From NCBI GenBank assembly GCA_041178545.1, contig JBEGVB010000180.1:1-19216 (forward strand): a DNA stretch of 19,216 nucleotides, written 5' to 3'. The notes under the pieces are model-generated. The model was not told where the DNA came from. It saw nothing but the letters and a program-made list of their open reading frames with translations, and ran no database searches. This DNA is from JBEATZ01 sp041178545 (GTDB taxonomy: Bacteria > Planctomycetota > UBA1135 > UBA2386). Positions 1 to 5,803 of the stretch are shown piece after piece; positions within the stretch are counted from its first letter, which is position 1, and the number at the start of each line of letters is the position of its first letter. The translations under genes and the position numbers were made by a program.

Positions 1-140
1 ACGGGTTCGTCGAGTCCGTCACGGTGCGCAACCTCGACCGCTACGCCCGCCCCACCGCCGACCCGTCCACCTGGCTGCTGCGCGCGGGCTGGAAGCGCCA
101 CGGCCTGCTGAGCGTCCACGAACGGCCCAAGGTCGTCTGA
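1..140 (+). CDS. 3' end of an unidentified gene (partial, runs off left edge)
   Basis: An open frame enters from the left edge (codons begin at base 3) and stops with TGA at 138-140, giving the last 45 residues, GFVESVTVRNLDRY... to ...HERPKVV. The tail contains the stretch STWLLRAGWKRHGLL, which has the hydrophobic-aromatic pattern seen near the C-terminus of some acyl-N-acyltransferase (GNAT-like) proteins, but this is too short to assign. Codon use is strongly GC-ending like the rest of the window, which supports real coding. Nothing lies downstream on the same strand until 3187, so it is probably the last gene of its transcript. Function unknown. Confidence 0.55.
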   Translation, partial: GFVESVTVRNLDRYARPTADPSTWLLRAGWKRHGLLSVHERPKVV

Positions 141-206
141 CGGGCAGGGGAAAGGACAGGGCCACAAGCGCGGCCACCGCCAAAGCAGGGGGACCGCCAC
201 GCCGCT

Positions 207-283
207 CCCCGGCCGCTCGCCCCATCCGCCTCAACCACCGTTCCCGTTCCCCGGCCTCTCTTCCAGCCTCCGTCCCCGCGCGC
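207..283. repeat. 77-bp direct repeat, copy 1
   Basis: This segment matches 413-489 base for base except at one position (T241 against C447). It begins CCCCGGCCGCTCGCC, contains the 35-bp unit at 222-256, and continues through TCTCTTCCAGCCTCCGTCC. The two copies are 206 bases apart. Near-perfect identity in non-coding DNA implies recent duplication or a dispersed repeat family. Confidence 0.85.
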
Positions 284-385
284 GCTCCACCACCACGCCG
301 CCACCTCCCCATCGCCCGCGCCGCGTCCGCGCGCCCTCTCCCCCTTCACAGTTTCTCCCTCCGCTCCCGCTCCTCACCCACCGCG

Positions 386-420
386 CCATCCGCCTCAACT
401 ACCGCTCCCGTTCCCCGGCC
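386..420. repeat. 35-bp repeat unit, isolated copy
   Basis: This copy begins CCATCCGCCTCAAC and ends CCCGTTCCCCGGCC. It differs from the unit at 428-462 only at T400. The same unit is found at 222-256 (one further difference at T241). Together with the copy at 428-462 it forms a short tandem with a 42-base period, the 7-base linker being GCTCGCC. Confidence 0.85.
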
Positions 421-489
421 GCTCGCCCCATCCGCCTCAACCACCGCTCCCGTTCCCCGGCCTCTCTTCCAGCCTCCGTCCCCGCGCGC
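413..489. repeat. 77-bp direct repeat, copy 2
   Basis: This is the second copy of the 207-283 segment, with one mismatch. Its first eight bases overlap the end of the 35-bp unit at 386-420, and it carries its own 35-bp unit at 428-462. It ends about 20 bases past the stop codon of the MinD-like gene on the minus strand, so it would lie in that gene's 3' untranslated region. Confidence 0.85.
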
Positions 490-509
490 TCCGCAGCCGC
501 GCCATTCCC

Positions 510-1460
510 TCAGAGGAACAGGCGGCGTTCCTTGAAGCGGGACTCGATCGACTGCTCGAAGGTGACCTCGCGCTTCTTCAGCGGACCCGCGACCTCCTGC
601 AAGCGCATCATCACTGCACGCAGCGAGTCGACGACGGCGCAGCCCGGGTCGATGGCGACGAGCGGCAGTTGGCCGAGGCGGTGCTGGCCGACGCGCGGGT
701 CGTCGGCGATCTCGCCAAGGTAGACGAGTTCGACGCCCGCATGCTGCTTCGCCACCTCGGTGAGCTTTTGGAAGGCCTGCTCGCCGCGGCCCTTCACGGT
801 GACGCGGTTGACGACCACGAGGAAGCGCACCGTGGGCTGCATCTGGCTGATGCACTTGACGACTGCATAGGCATCGACGAGCGCGGCGATCTCGGGCTGG
901 GTGACGAGCACGATGTGGTCCGCCGCCAGCATGGTGAGGACCGTCTGGGGCGCGATGCCCGCACCGAGGTCGAGGATGACTGCGTCGTCGAGGTTGGCGA
1001 CGGCACTCAGTTCGCGGCCGAGCGCGAGCAACTCGCGGTCGGTGAGGGCCGCCATCTTGCGCACGCCGGAAGCACCGGGCACGAGGTGCGGCCCGCACGA
1101 GGTGGCGACGCGTACCTCGCTGAGGGGCGCGCGGCCCTGGAGCAACTGCTGCATGGTGGCATTGGGCTTCACGCCCATGAGCAGGTGGTCGCAGGCGAGG
1201 CCGAAGTCACAGTCGACGAGCGTGGTCGAGAGCCCGTGCTGGTGCAGGAGGACGGCGAGGCTGGTGGCGACAAACGACTTGCCGGTGCCACCCTTGCCAC
1301 TCGCGATGGCGATGGCCGGGGCCTCGAGCCGCGGCAACGGGGTGCTGCGGAGACTGCTCAAGAGCCTGCCGAAGAGGCCCTTGCCTCGCGGACCGAGCGC
1401 GCTTGCGCCAGCCGTGTCGTTGGCAGCCGCCTGCCGCCACGCATCAGAACGATCGACCAT
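510..1460 (-). CDS. MinD/ParA-family ATPase, FlhG (FleN)-like
   Basis: A 316-residue P-loop ATPase of the SIMIBI class. Visible motifs are a deviant Walker A (GKGGTGKS, residues 55-62), the A' box LVDCDFGLA (81-89), Walker B VILDLGAGI (161-169) and a VVNRV segment (216-220). The overall layout, including the 'V(N)RV' region and LGEIADDPRV at 248-256, resembles FlhG/FleN and MinD more than plasmid ParA. FlhG-type proteins bind ATP, dimerise and set flagellar number or position; MinD places the division site. No flagellar or min gene is nearby, so the role is open. The first 45 residues are a basic, Ala/Gly-rich extension. The last residues (FEQSIESRFKERRLFL) could form a basic amphipathic helix. 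I start at ATG 1460 because AGGGAGG sits five bases before it; a GTG at 1484 also opens the frame but lacks such a site. Confidence 0.88.
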   Translation of the reverse strand: MVDRSDAWRQAAANDTAGASALGPRGKGLFGRLLSSLRSTPLPRLEAPAIAIASGKGGTGKSFVATSLAVLLHQHGLSTTLVDCDFGLACDHLLMGVKPNATMQQLLQGRAPLSEVRVATSCGPHLVPGASGVRKMAALTDRELLALGRELSAVANLDDAVILDLGAGIAPQTVLTMLAADHIVLVTQPEIAALVDAYAVVKCISQMQPTVRFLVVVNRVTVKGRGEQAFQKLTEVAKQHAGVELVYLGEIADDPRVGQHRLGQLPLVAIDPGCAVVDSLRAVMMRLQEVAGPLKKREVTFEQSIESRFKERRLFL

Positions 1461-1465
1461 GGAAA

Positions 1466-1471
1466 CCTCCC
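1466..1471 (-). promoter_or_regulatory. Strong Shine-Dalgarno site of the MinD-like gene
   Basis: On the minus strand the sequence reads GGGAGG, then five bases, then ATG at 1460. This is one of only two clear Shine-Dalgarno sites I see in the window, and it fixes the start codon. Confidence 0.75.
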
Positions 1472-1483
1472 TGACTGCGGTCA

Positions 1484-1501
1484 CGGCGCCGCCCGGCGCC
1501 G
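1484..1501 (-). promoter_or_regulatory. GC-rich hairpin in the 5' leader of the MinD-like gene
   Basis: A perfect 7-bp stem, CGGCGCC paired with GGCGCCG, flanks a four-base loop (1491-1494). It lies 24 bases upstream of the ATG at 1460 and about 70 bases past the stop of the DUF1028 gene on the same strand. No T-run follows, so it is not a classic terminator. It could be a leader hairpin or a 3'-end stabiliser of the upstream mRNA. Confidence 0.45.
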
Positions 1502-1570
1502 TTGGGCAGTGTCACCGATACGCTCGCGCGTGTCAGCCGCCGAGTCGCAGTTTCTCGCGTGGCCCGCGGC

Positions 1571-3073
1571 TCAACGCAACGCGATGCGCACAGGGTTGCT
1601 GGCGTAGTCGATGGGCCCGAGGGTCCCCCATGCAAAGGCAAGCTCGAGGCCGAGCAACGGTGCGAGCACGCCCCCGGGTATGGCCAGGGTGGACTGCCTG
1701 CGCCCGCTTGGGTCGAGCGCACCGGCAAAGGACGGCGCGCCCGAGGCCGCGAGGTCGAGCGACAGGACCGTGAGCGGGTCCGGCACGAGCGGCAAGGTGA
1801 CTCCGGGCGCGAGCGGCACTCCCGGCGTGGTGCCCGAGGCCGAGGCAAGCAGCACGGCAAAGCGACCCGCGCGTGCGGCGCCGCCGTCCCACACGAAGTT
1901 CACGCTGGCACCCTGCCACACGTCGATCGCGGCACGGTCTGCCCAGAGTCCGTCGTTGGCCACGGTCACCTCGGCATCGGGCCCGAGTTGCACCGGGCCC
2001 GCACCGTCGTCGACGACGATGCGCACGCGCGCGGTCCCCGCCACGGTGCCGCCGGTGACCGGCAGGCTGTAGGTACCGTTGCCGTGGTCGACGACGCTGC
2101 CGAGGGTGAGCGGGACGCCGCCACCGACGACGCTGGCAGTGATTTGGGCGCCGCCGAAGGGGATGCGTGCATTGCGCCAGTCGCGCAGCTCGATGCGCGC
2201 CGTCGTGGTGGTGAGGCCGTTTGCCTGCAGACGCGGCACGTCGAGCCGGACCGAGGAGAGGAAGTGGTCGGGCCTCAGCACCTTCTGCAGGCGCCAGTTG
2301 AGGAAGGCCGTGCGCAGCTGGAACACCGGGTCGGGACCGGTGCCGCTCTGGTTGGCGATGTTGAGGTCGAGGAAGTAGCTGCCGTTGGCGCAGCCTGCAT
2401 TGGCGTTGCAGATGCCGTCCACGTCCCCGGGCCGTGCGACCAGCATGTAGCCGATGTAGGCCGAGTAGTTGAAGGTGGTGGGCGGGGCGCCGCAGGCCGT
2501 CGGGCCGTTCGGGCAGGAGCAACGGCCGTCGCCACCCATGGCGCGCGCGGCCTCCATGGCCGCCATGAGCTTCTCGGGCAGGTCCCCTGCCGTCAGGCGC
2601 ACTGCCTGCTCGGCGGCCTGCACGACAGGCTGGCCGGTGAGGACGTTGCCCTGGATCGCGTAGACGATGTCGCCGATCGAGCCGGTGAGGTGCCCTGCCC
2701 ATGCACCTGCCTGGTTGCCGGTGAAGCCGATGGCGCGACCCTGCACGTCGACGATGCCGTACTGGCGCGTCTGGTGACCGGGGTCCGAGGCCGCGAGCTG
2801 GGCGAGGATCTGGGCCGGGTCGGTCCCGGCACCGAGCTGGGTGAAGATGAGCAGACGGTTCTGGCCGGAGGAGTCGACGAAGCTCTGTGCCGCTGCAGCA
2901 CCGCGACCCACGCGCACGACCGAGGCACCATTCTTCAGGTCGAAGCCGGCAAGGCAGGTGGCCGATGCGATGGCGATCTCGCCGGTGCGGCGGTCGACGA
3001 GGATGATCGACCAGGTCGCTTGCAGGGGTGCGGCAAGCAGGAGCGCGACAAGCAACAGGACGAGGCGGCGCAT
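1571..3073 (-). CDS. Secreted DUF1028 (Ntn-hydrolase-like) protein with Ig-like and C-terminal modules
   Basis: A 500-residue exported protein. Residues 1-19 are a signal peptide (RR, then a leucine/alanine core, ending PLQA). The mature chain starts TWSIILVDRRTGEIAIAS, the hallmark start of DUF1028 (COG3342), a family of unknown substrate with an Ntn-hydrolase fold. That domain covers about 20-265 and includes GIVDVQGRAIGFTGNQAGAW at 106-125. Residues about 280-372 look like an Ig/invasin-type beta domain (DHGNGTYSLPV at 329-339). Residues 380-500 form a module with AGRFAVLLASASGTTPG and LPLVPDP that I associate with planctomycete secreted proteins. A cysteine-bearing loop (185-228) interrupts the first domain. 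There is no clear Shine-Dalgarno; TAGACT lies 12 bases before the ATG. Domain assignment is firm, biochemical role unknown. Confidence 0.85.
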   Translation of the reverse strand: MRRLVLLLVALLLAAPLQATWSIILVDRRTGEIAIASATCLAGFDLKNGASVVRVGRGAAAAQSFVDSSGQNRLLIFTQLGAGTDPAQILAQLAASDPGHQTRQYGIVDVQGRAIGFTGNQAGAWAGHLTGSIGDIVYAIQGNVLTGQPVVQAAEQAVRLTAGDLPEKLMAAMEAARAMGGDGRCSCPNGPTACGAPPTTFNYSAYIGYMLVARPGDVDGICNANAGCANGSYFLDLNIANQSGTGPDPVFQLRTAFLNWRLQKVLRPDHFLSSVRLDVPRLQANGLTTTTARIELRDWRNARIPFGGAQITASVVGGGVPLTLGSVVDHGNGTYSLPVTGGTVAGTARVRIVVDDGAGPVQLGPDAEVTVANDGLWADRAAIDVWQGASVNFVWDGGAARAGRFAVLLASASGTTPGVPLAPGVTLPLVPDPLTVLSLDLAASGAPSFAGALDPSGRRQSTLAIPGGVLAPLLGLELAFAWGTLGPIDYASNPVRIALR

Positions 3074-3186
3074 GGGAGGCGAGCAAGTCTAGTCGAATGC
3101 GCACCACTTGGGACGACCCTGCGTGGGGACCCAACGATTCGTGGCTTCTGCCGGCGCCCAGCCCACAATGGCCATGGCACCGCACC

Positions 3187-3981
3187 ATGAGCCTCACCCG
3201 CGTCGCATCGCTGACCCGCGCCCTCCTCGCCTGGGCATCCCAGCCCGGCAACGAGCGCTTCTACGGGCACGACCAGGAAACCGTGCTGCACGGCGTGCTG
3301 GAGGACCCGGAGCGCCAGGGGCAGGCACCTGCCGCCGCATGGCTGCTGGGCACCTGGCGGCTCGCCAGTGGACAGGCCATGGTGCTGCAAGGCGATGCGA
3401 TGGGCTGGGACGTCGCACGCTCGGGCATCTCGATGCTGCGCGCGTCGATCACCCACCGCTGGCGTCGGCAGGGCCCTGATGCCGTGTCGCCGCTCCAACT
3501 CGCCCACGCTGCACTGCTGGGCGGGGCACTGGGTGAGCCACAGGAGGCACTGCTGGGCGAGATGCTCATGGAGATGCCGGAGAACCTCTTCGGCCCCCAG
3601 GACCAGTTGCCGCTCTTCGTGCGCAGCCTCTACCTGCTCCGCGAGGGACGCAGGCCCCGCTTCTCGCCGCGCCTCGGCCCCTACATGGCGGTGCTGCACG
3701 CATGGGACTCGGACCGGCTGCACTTCAGCCGGGTGATGGAAGAGATCCTCGAGCACCACCTCGAACGCACCCAGCGCGGTGAGTTCGCCGAGCCCGCGTT
3801 CTCGCTGCTGCCCTCCGAGGTGCTGATGACGAAGGTCGTGCGCACCGAACTCGGCATGCAGTGGACCAAGGTCGAGCACCCGCTGATGTTCACCAACCTC
3901 ATGGCACTGCAGCCGCGCACCCCTTGGCCGCGCGAGCCACTTGCCGTGGCGTTGGGCCAGCTCACGGCCCCGCGTCGCTGA
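3187..3981 (+). CDS. Unidentified 264-residue protein
   Basis: This is a soluble, mostly helical protein without a signal peptide or membrane segment. It starts MSLTRVASLTRALLAW and includes YGHDQETVLHGVLEDPERQG, a hydrophobic centre (LQLAHAALLGGALGEPQEALLGEML) and a conserved-looking end with PLMFTNLMALQPRTPW. The layout, a helical body with acidic residues and a late hydrophobic motif, faintly recalls Imm49-type immunity proteins, but I cannot confirm that. I chose ATG 3187; the frame is open further upstream to 3028 but that part is low-quality sequence antisense to the DUF1028 signal peptide. No Shine-Dalgarno is visible. Its last 20 bases overlap the tail of the convergent DTW gene. Confidence 0.7.
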   Translation: MSLTRVASLTRALLAWASQPGNERFYGHDQETVLHGVLEDPERQGQAPAAAWLLGTWRLASGQAMVLQGDAMGWDVARSGISMLRASITHRWRRQGPDAVSPLQLAHAALLGGALGEPQEALLGEMLMEMPENLFGPQDQLPLFVRSLYLLREGRRPRFSPRLGPYMAVLHAWDSDRLHFSRVMEEILEHHLERTQRGEFAEPAFSLLPSEVLMTKVVRTELGMQWTKVEHPLMFTNLMALQPRTPWPREPLAVALGQLTAPRR

Positions 3982-5140
3982 GTGCCGCGGCCTCGCGGTG
4001 GCTGCGCAGCCAGCGGGCGACGGCAAGTGCGTTGGCGAGCCTTGCCGCTGCCCTGCCTTGCACCGGCAGCACCGGTGGCGTGAGACCCTCGCGCTCGACC
4101 ACCGTCTCGAGGTAGCTCGCGCGCATGTTGCGCAGGTTGCAGTAGCCGGTCTTGAGCGGCACGAACCCGCGGTGGGTGCCGGCCACTGCAGCCCCCCACT
4201 CGCATGCCGTGCGCGTCCACGCGGCAAGCGGGGCATCACTGCCTGCAAAGGCCTCGAACGCCGCCCGGGCAGCGTCGGGCGTCATGCCCTCCTCGAGCTG
4301 CGCGGCAGGCAGACCCATGTGCGCGAGCCGTGCTGGCGTCGGCAGGCCCGCAGCGGGCCGGATGAGTGCCTCGAACACCTCGTCGGTGTCGACGCGTGCC
4401 GCCACCCACTGCACCAACTGTCGGTCCGCGTCCGGCTCGCCGCCGGGCAACGACGACTCGGCGTACGCGACCACGAGGCCGGGGTGCCAGAGCAGCTCGG
4501 GCAGCTTGCGCGGCAGGCGCAACCGCTCGCGCTTCTTCCTGCCGTGCCGTCCCGCCTTGTCGAGCTGCGCGAGCTGCAGGTCGATCATGCGGTCGAAGGC
4601 CTCGACCAGCCGGTCCACACGCTGGTTGTCGGGCTCGAGGATGCGCAGCGCACCGGCAATGGCCTCGAGCGTGGACACGTAGTCCTCCTGCGGCTCCGTG
4701 CGGATGCGGTAGCGACTGGGCTCGGCCGGGTGCAGCCGGACGTGCCGGTGCGAGGCCAGCCAGGCGTTGTCGCGGTAGAGCTTCTTCGCGTGGGCCCAGG
4801 TGCCGTCGAGCACCACGAGCGTCGAGGGGCGCTCCCCAGGCGGCAGCTCCGCCAGGTCGACGGCATCGCGGTGTGGGTAGAGCACGGCTGCGTCGGGCGG
4901 CAACTCGACGTGGCACGACAGCACCTCGTCGAAGCCCCCGTGGACGACCTTGAGCTCGGTCTGCGGCATGCACATCTTCACGAGCCGCGCGCTGCCGAAC
5001 GGGTGCTTGGCCTCGTGCGGGTGCTGCAGGATCACGACCTTCGTGCGCGCCTCGACCGTGGGCACCGAGGCGCAGTAGCACAGTCTGCGCGGCCGCAGGC
5101 AGCGGTAGCAGCGTCCAGCTGGTGCCTCGGGTCCGTCCAT
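3962..5140 (-). CDS. DTW-domain tRNA-uridine aminocarboxypropyltransferase (TapT/YfiP-like) with C-terminal extension
   Basis: A 392-residue protein. Residues 10-170 are a complete DTW domain: a CxxC...CxC zinc-type cluster (C11, C14, C21, C23), VILQHPHEAKHPFGSARL (36-53), LYPH, the signature LDGTW (111-115), and RYRIRTEP (143-150) followed by STLEAIAGALRILEP. Known members (E. coli TapT, human DTWD1/2) transfer the 3-amino-3-carboxypropyl group of SAM to a tRNA uridine (acp3U). Typical bacterial members are near 230 residues; this one carries about 175 more. The extension (218-385) reads like a DEDDh/DnaQ exonuclease domain with its acidic residues lost (VVAYAESSLP at 223-232, HMGLPAAQLEEGMTP at 274-288, ANALAVARWL at 369-378). 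The start at ATG 5140 is preceded by AAGG at suitable spacing; a GTG lies two codons upstream. The gene is divergent from the DUF1801 gene. Confidence 0.9.
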   Translation of the reverse strand: MDGPEAPAGRCYRCLRPRRLCYCASVPTVEARTKVVILQHPHEAKHPFGSARLVKMCMPQTELKVVHGGFDEVLSCHVELPPDAAVLYPHRDAVDLAELPPGERPSTLVVLDGTWAHAKKLYRDNAWLASHRHVRLHPAEPSRYRIRTEPQEDYVSTLEAIAGALRILEPDNQRVDRLVEAFDRMIDLQLAQLDKAGRHGRKKRERLRLPRKLPELLWHPGLVVAYAESSLPGGEPDADRQLVQWVAARVDTDEVFEALIRPAAGLPTPARLAHMGLPAAQLEEGMTPDAARAAFEAFAGSDAPLAAWTRTACEWGAAVAGTHRGFVPLKTGYCNLRNMRASYLETVVEREGLTPPVLPVQGRAAARLANALAVARWLRSHREAAALSDAGP

Positions 5141-5224
5141 CGACACCTTGTAGCCGCAGCCCTGCCCCTGCGCACCCGCGACGCACGCTTGACCGCCACG
5201 GCACGCAGGCGCGAGAGTGCCGGG
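5141..5224. promoter_or_regulatory. Divergent spacer with a plus-strand promoter-like pair
   Basis: This 84-base gap separates two genes transcribed away from each other. On the plus strand TTGACC (5189-5194) is followed after 18 bases by GAGAGT (5213-5218), and the ATG of the DUF1801 gene comes six bases later. This would give an mRNA with almost no leader. I see no convincing promoter for the DTW gene. The call is by eye only. Confidence 0.35.
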
Positions 5225-5710
5225 ATGAAGCCGTCCGAGAAGTTCGCGCCGTACGACCGCAAGGCGTTCCTGGCGACCGTCCCAGCTGCCCACCGTGCGA
5301 TTGCCACCAAGTTGTGCAACCTGCTGGAGGCGTACTTCGAGACCCGCGACATCACGATCTACTCGGGCTTCCCCATCGTGGTCCGCGACGGGGAATGGAC
5401 TGCGGGCTTCGCGATCCGCAGCAAGGGCCCCATGGTCTACTGCTGCTCGCCAAGGACGCTGGCGGTGATGGGCAAGGAACTCGCACCACTCATGAGTGGC
5501 AAGTCGTGCCTCCACCTGCGGCCGGTGAAGGGCCTCGACCTGGAGGCCGGTCTTGCCCTGGTCGCCAAGGCCTTCGGCCTCGCCGCCCGGCACGGCGGCA
5601 TGATCTCCAAGGCGGACGCGAGGAAGCGCGATGCCGCGAAGGCACGGGCTGGCGCGACAACGGGGCAAAAGAAGGCCGCGGCAAGGCCCACCCGCACCAA
5701 GACGAGGTAG
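5225..5710 (+). CDS. DUF1801 / YdhG-like protein with basic tail
   Basis: A 161-residue protein. Residues about 10-120 fit the DUF1801 pattern (YdhG-like fold): an early helix (VPAAHRAIATKLCNLLEAYF), YSGFPIVVRDGEWTAGFAIR at 46-65 in place of the usual 'Y.MP.f' strand, and MSGKSCLHLRPVKGLDLEAG at 90-109, matching the family's 'GK..i.f' and following helix. Members of this broad family are mostly uncharacterised; one branch includes the Bacillus Fra iron-binding protein. Residues 128-161 are a lysine/arginine/alanine tail (about 13 basic residues) that could bind nucleic acid. No Shine-Dalgarno precedes ATG 5225. Family assignment is moderately sure, function unknown. Confidence 0.75.
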   Translation: MKPSEKFAPYDRKAFLATVPAAHRAIATKLCNLLEAYFETRDITIYSGFPIVVRDGEWTAGFAIRSKGPMVYCCSPRTLAVMGKELAPLMSGKSCLHLRPVKGLDLEAGLALVAKAFGLAARHGGMISKADARKRDAAKARAGATTGQKKAAARPTRTKTR

Positions 5711-5738
5711 GCCAGCCCCGGAAGAGCCCACCCAAAAG

Positions 5739-5776
5739 CAACGCGCCCGGCAACCTCTCGGCTGCCGGGCGCGTTG
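5739..5776. terminator. Strong bidirectional terminator hairpin
   Basis: A perfect 14-bp stem pairs CAACGCGCCCGGCA (5739-5752) with TGCCGGGCGCGTTG (5763-5776) around a 10-base loop. The plus strand continues TCTGTTT; read on the minus strand it is followed by CTTTT. It lies between the ends of two convergent genes (5710 and 5804) and should serve both. Confidence 0.88.
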
Positions 5777-5803
5777 TCTGTTTCCGCGCGAGGCGGACTC
5801 AGC

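Larger units (their letters stand above)
141..509. other. Non-coding, strand-skewed spacer with internal repeats
   Basis: About 370 bases lie between the partial gene on the left and the end of the minus-strand MinD-like gene. The plus strand is very rich in C and T, including a nearly pure pyrimidine run around 334-376. It holds three copies of a 35-bp unit and a pair of 77-bp near-identical segments, annotated separately. Frames stay open here on both strands because stop codons are rare in such GC-rich sequence. Their translations are arginine/glycine-rich low complexity without any domain, so I do not call a gene. Transcribed from the MinD-like gene, the block would be a purine-rich 3' tail with many GGG and GGGG runs. 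Confidence 0.6.

Noticed and set aside
207..489. Repeats considered as a CRISPR array
   Set aside because: Only three unit copies, unequal spacing with one 7-base linker, no cas genes and a low-complexity pyrimidine-rich unit.
346..1098. Long minus-strand frame through the repeat block with a repeated GRGTGAVVEADGA peptide
   Set aside because: It runs in another frame through the MinD-like gene on the same strand, which has clear motifs and a Shine-Dalgarno. The peptide repeat simply reflects the DNA repeat.
1461..1484. Upstream GTG start for the MinD-like gene
   Set aside because: The GTG at 1484 lacks a Shine-Dalgarno and would place the good GGGAGG site inside the coding sequence; ATG 1460 is better.
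1484..1501. GC hairpin as an intrinsic terminator
   Set aside because: No T-run on either side; kept only as a leader or 3'-end hairpin.
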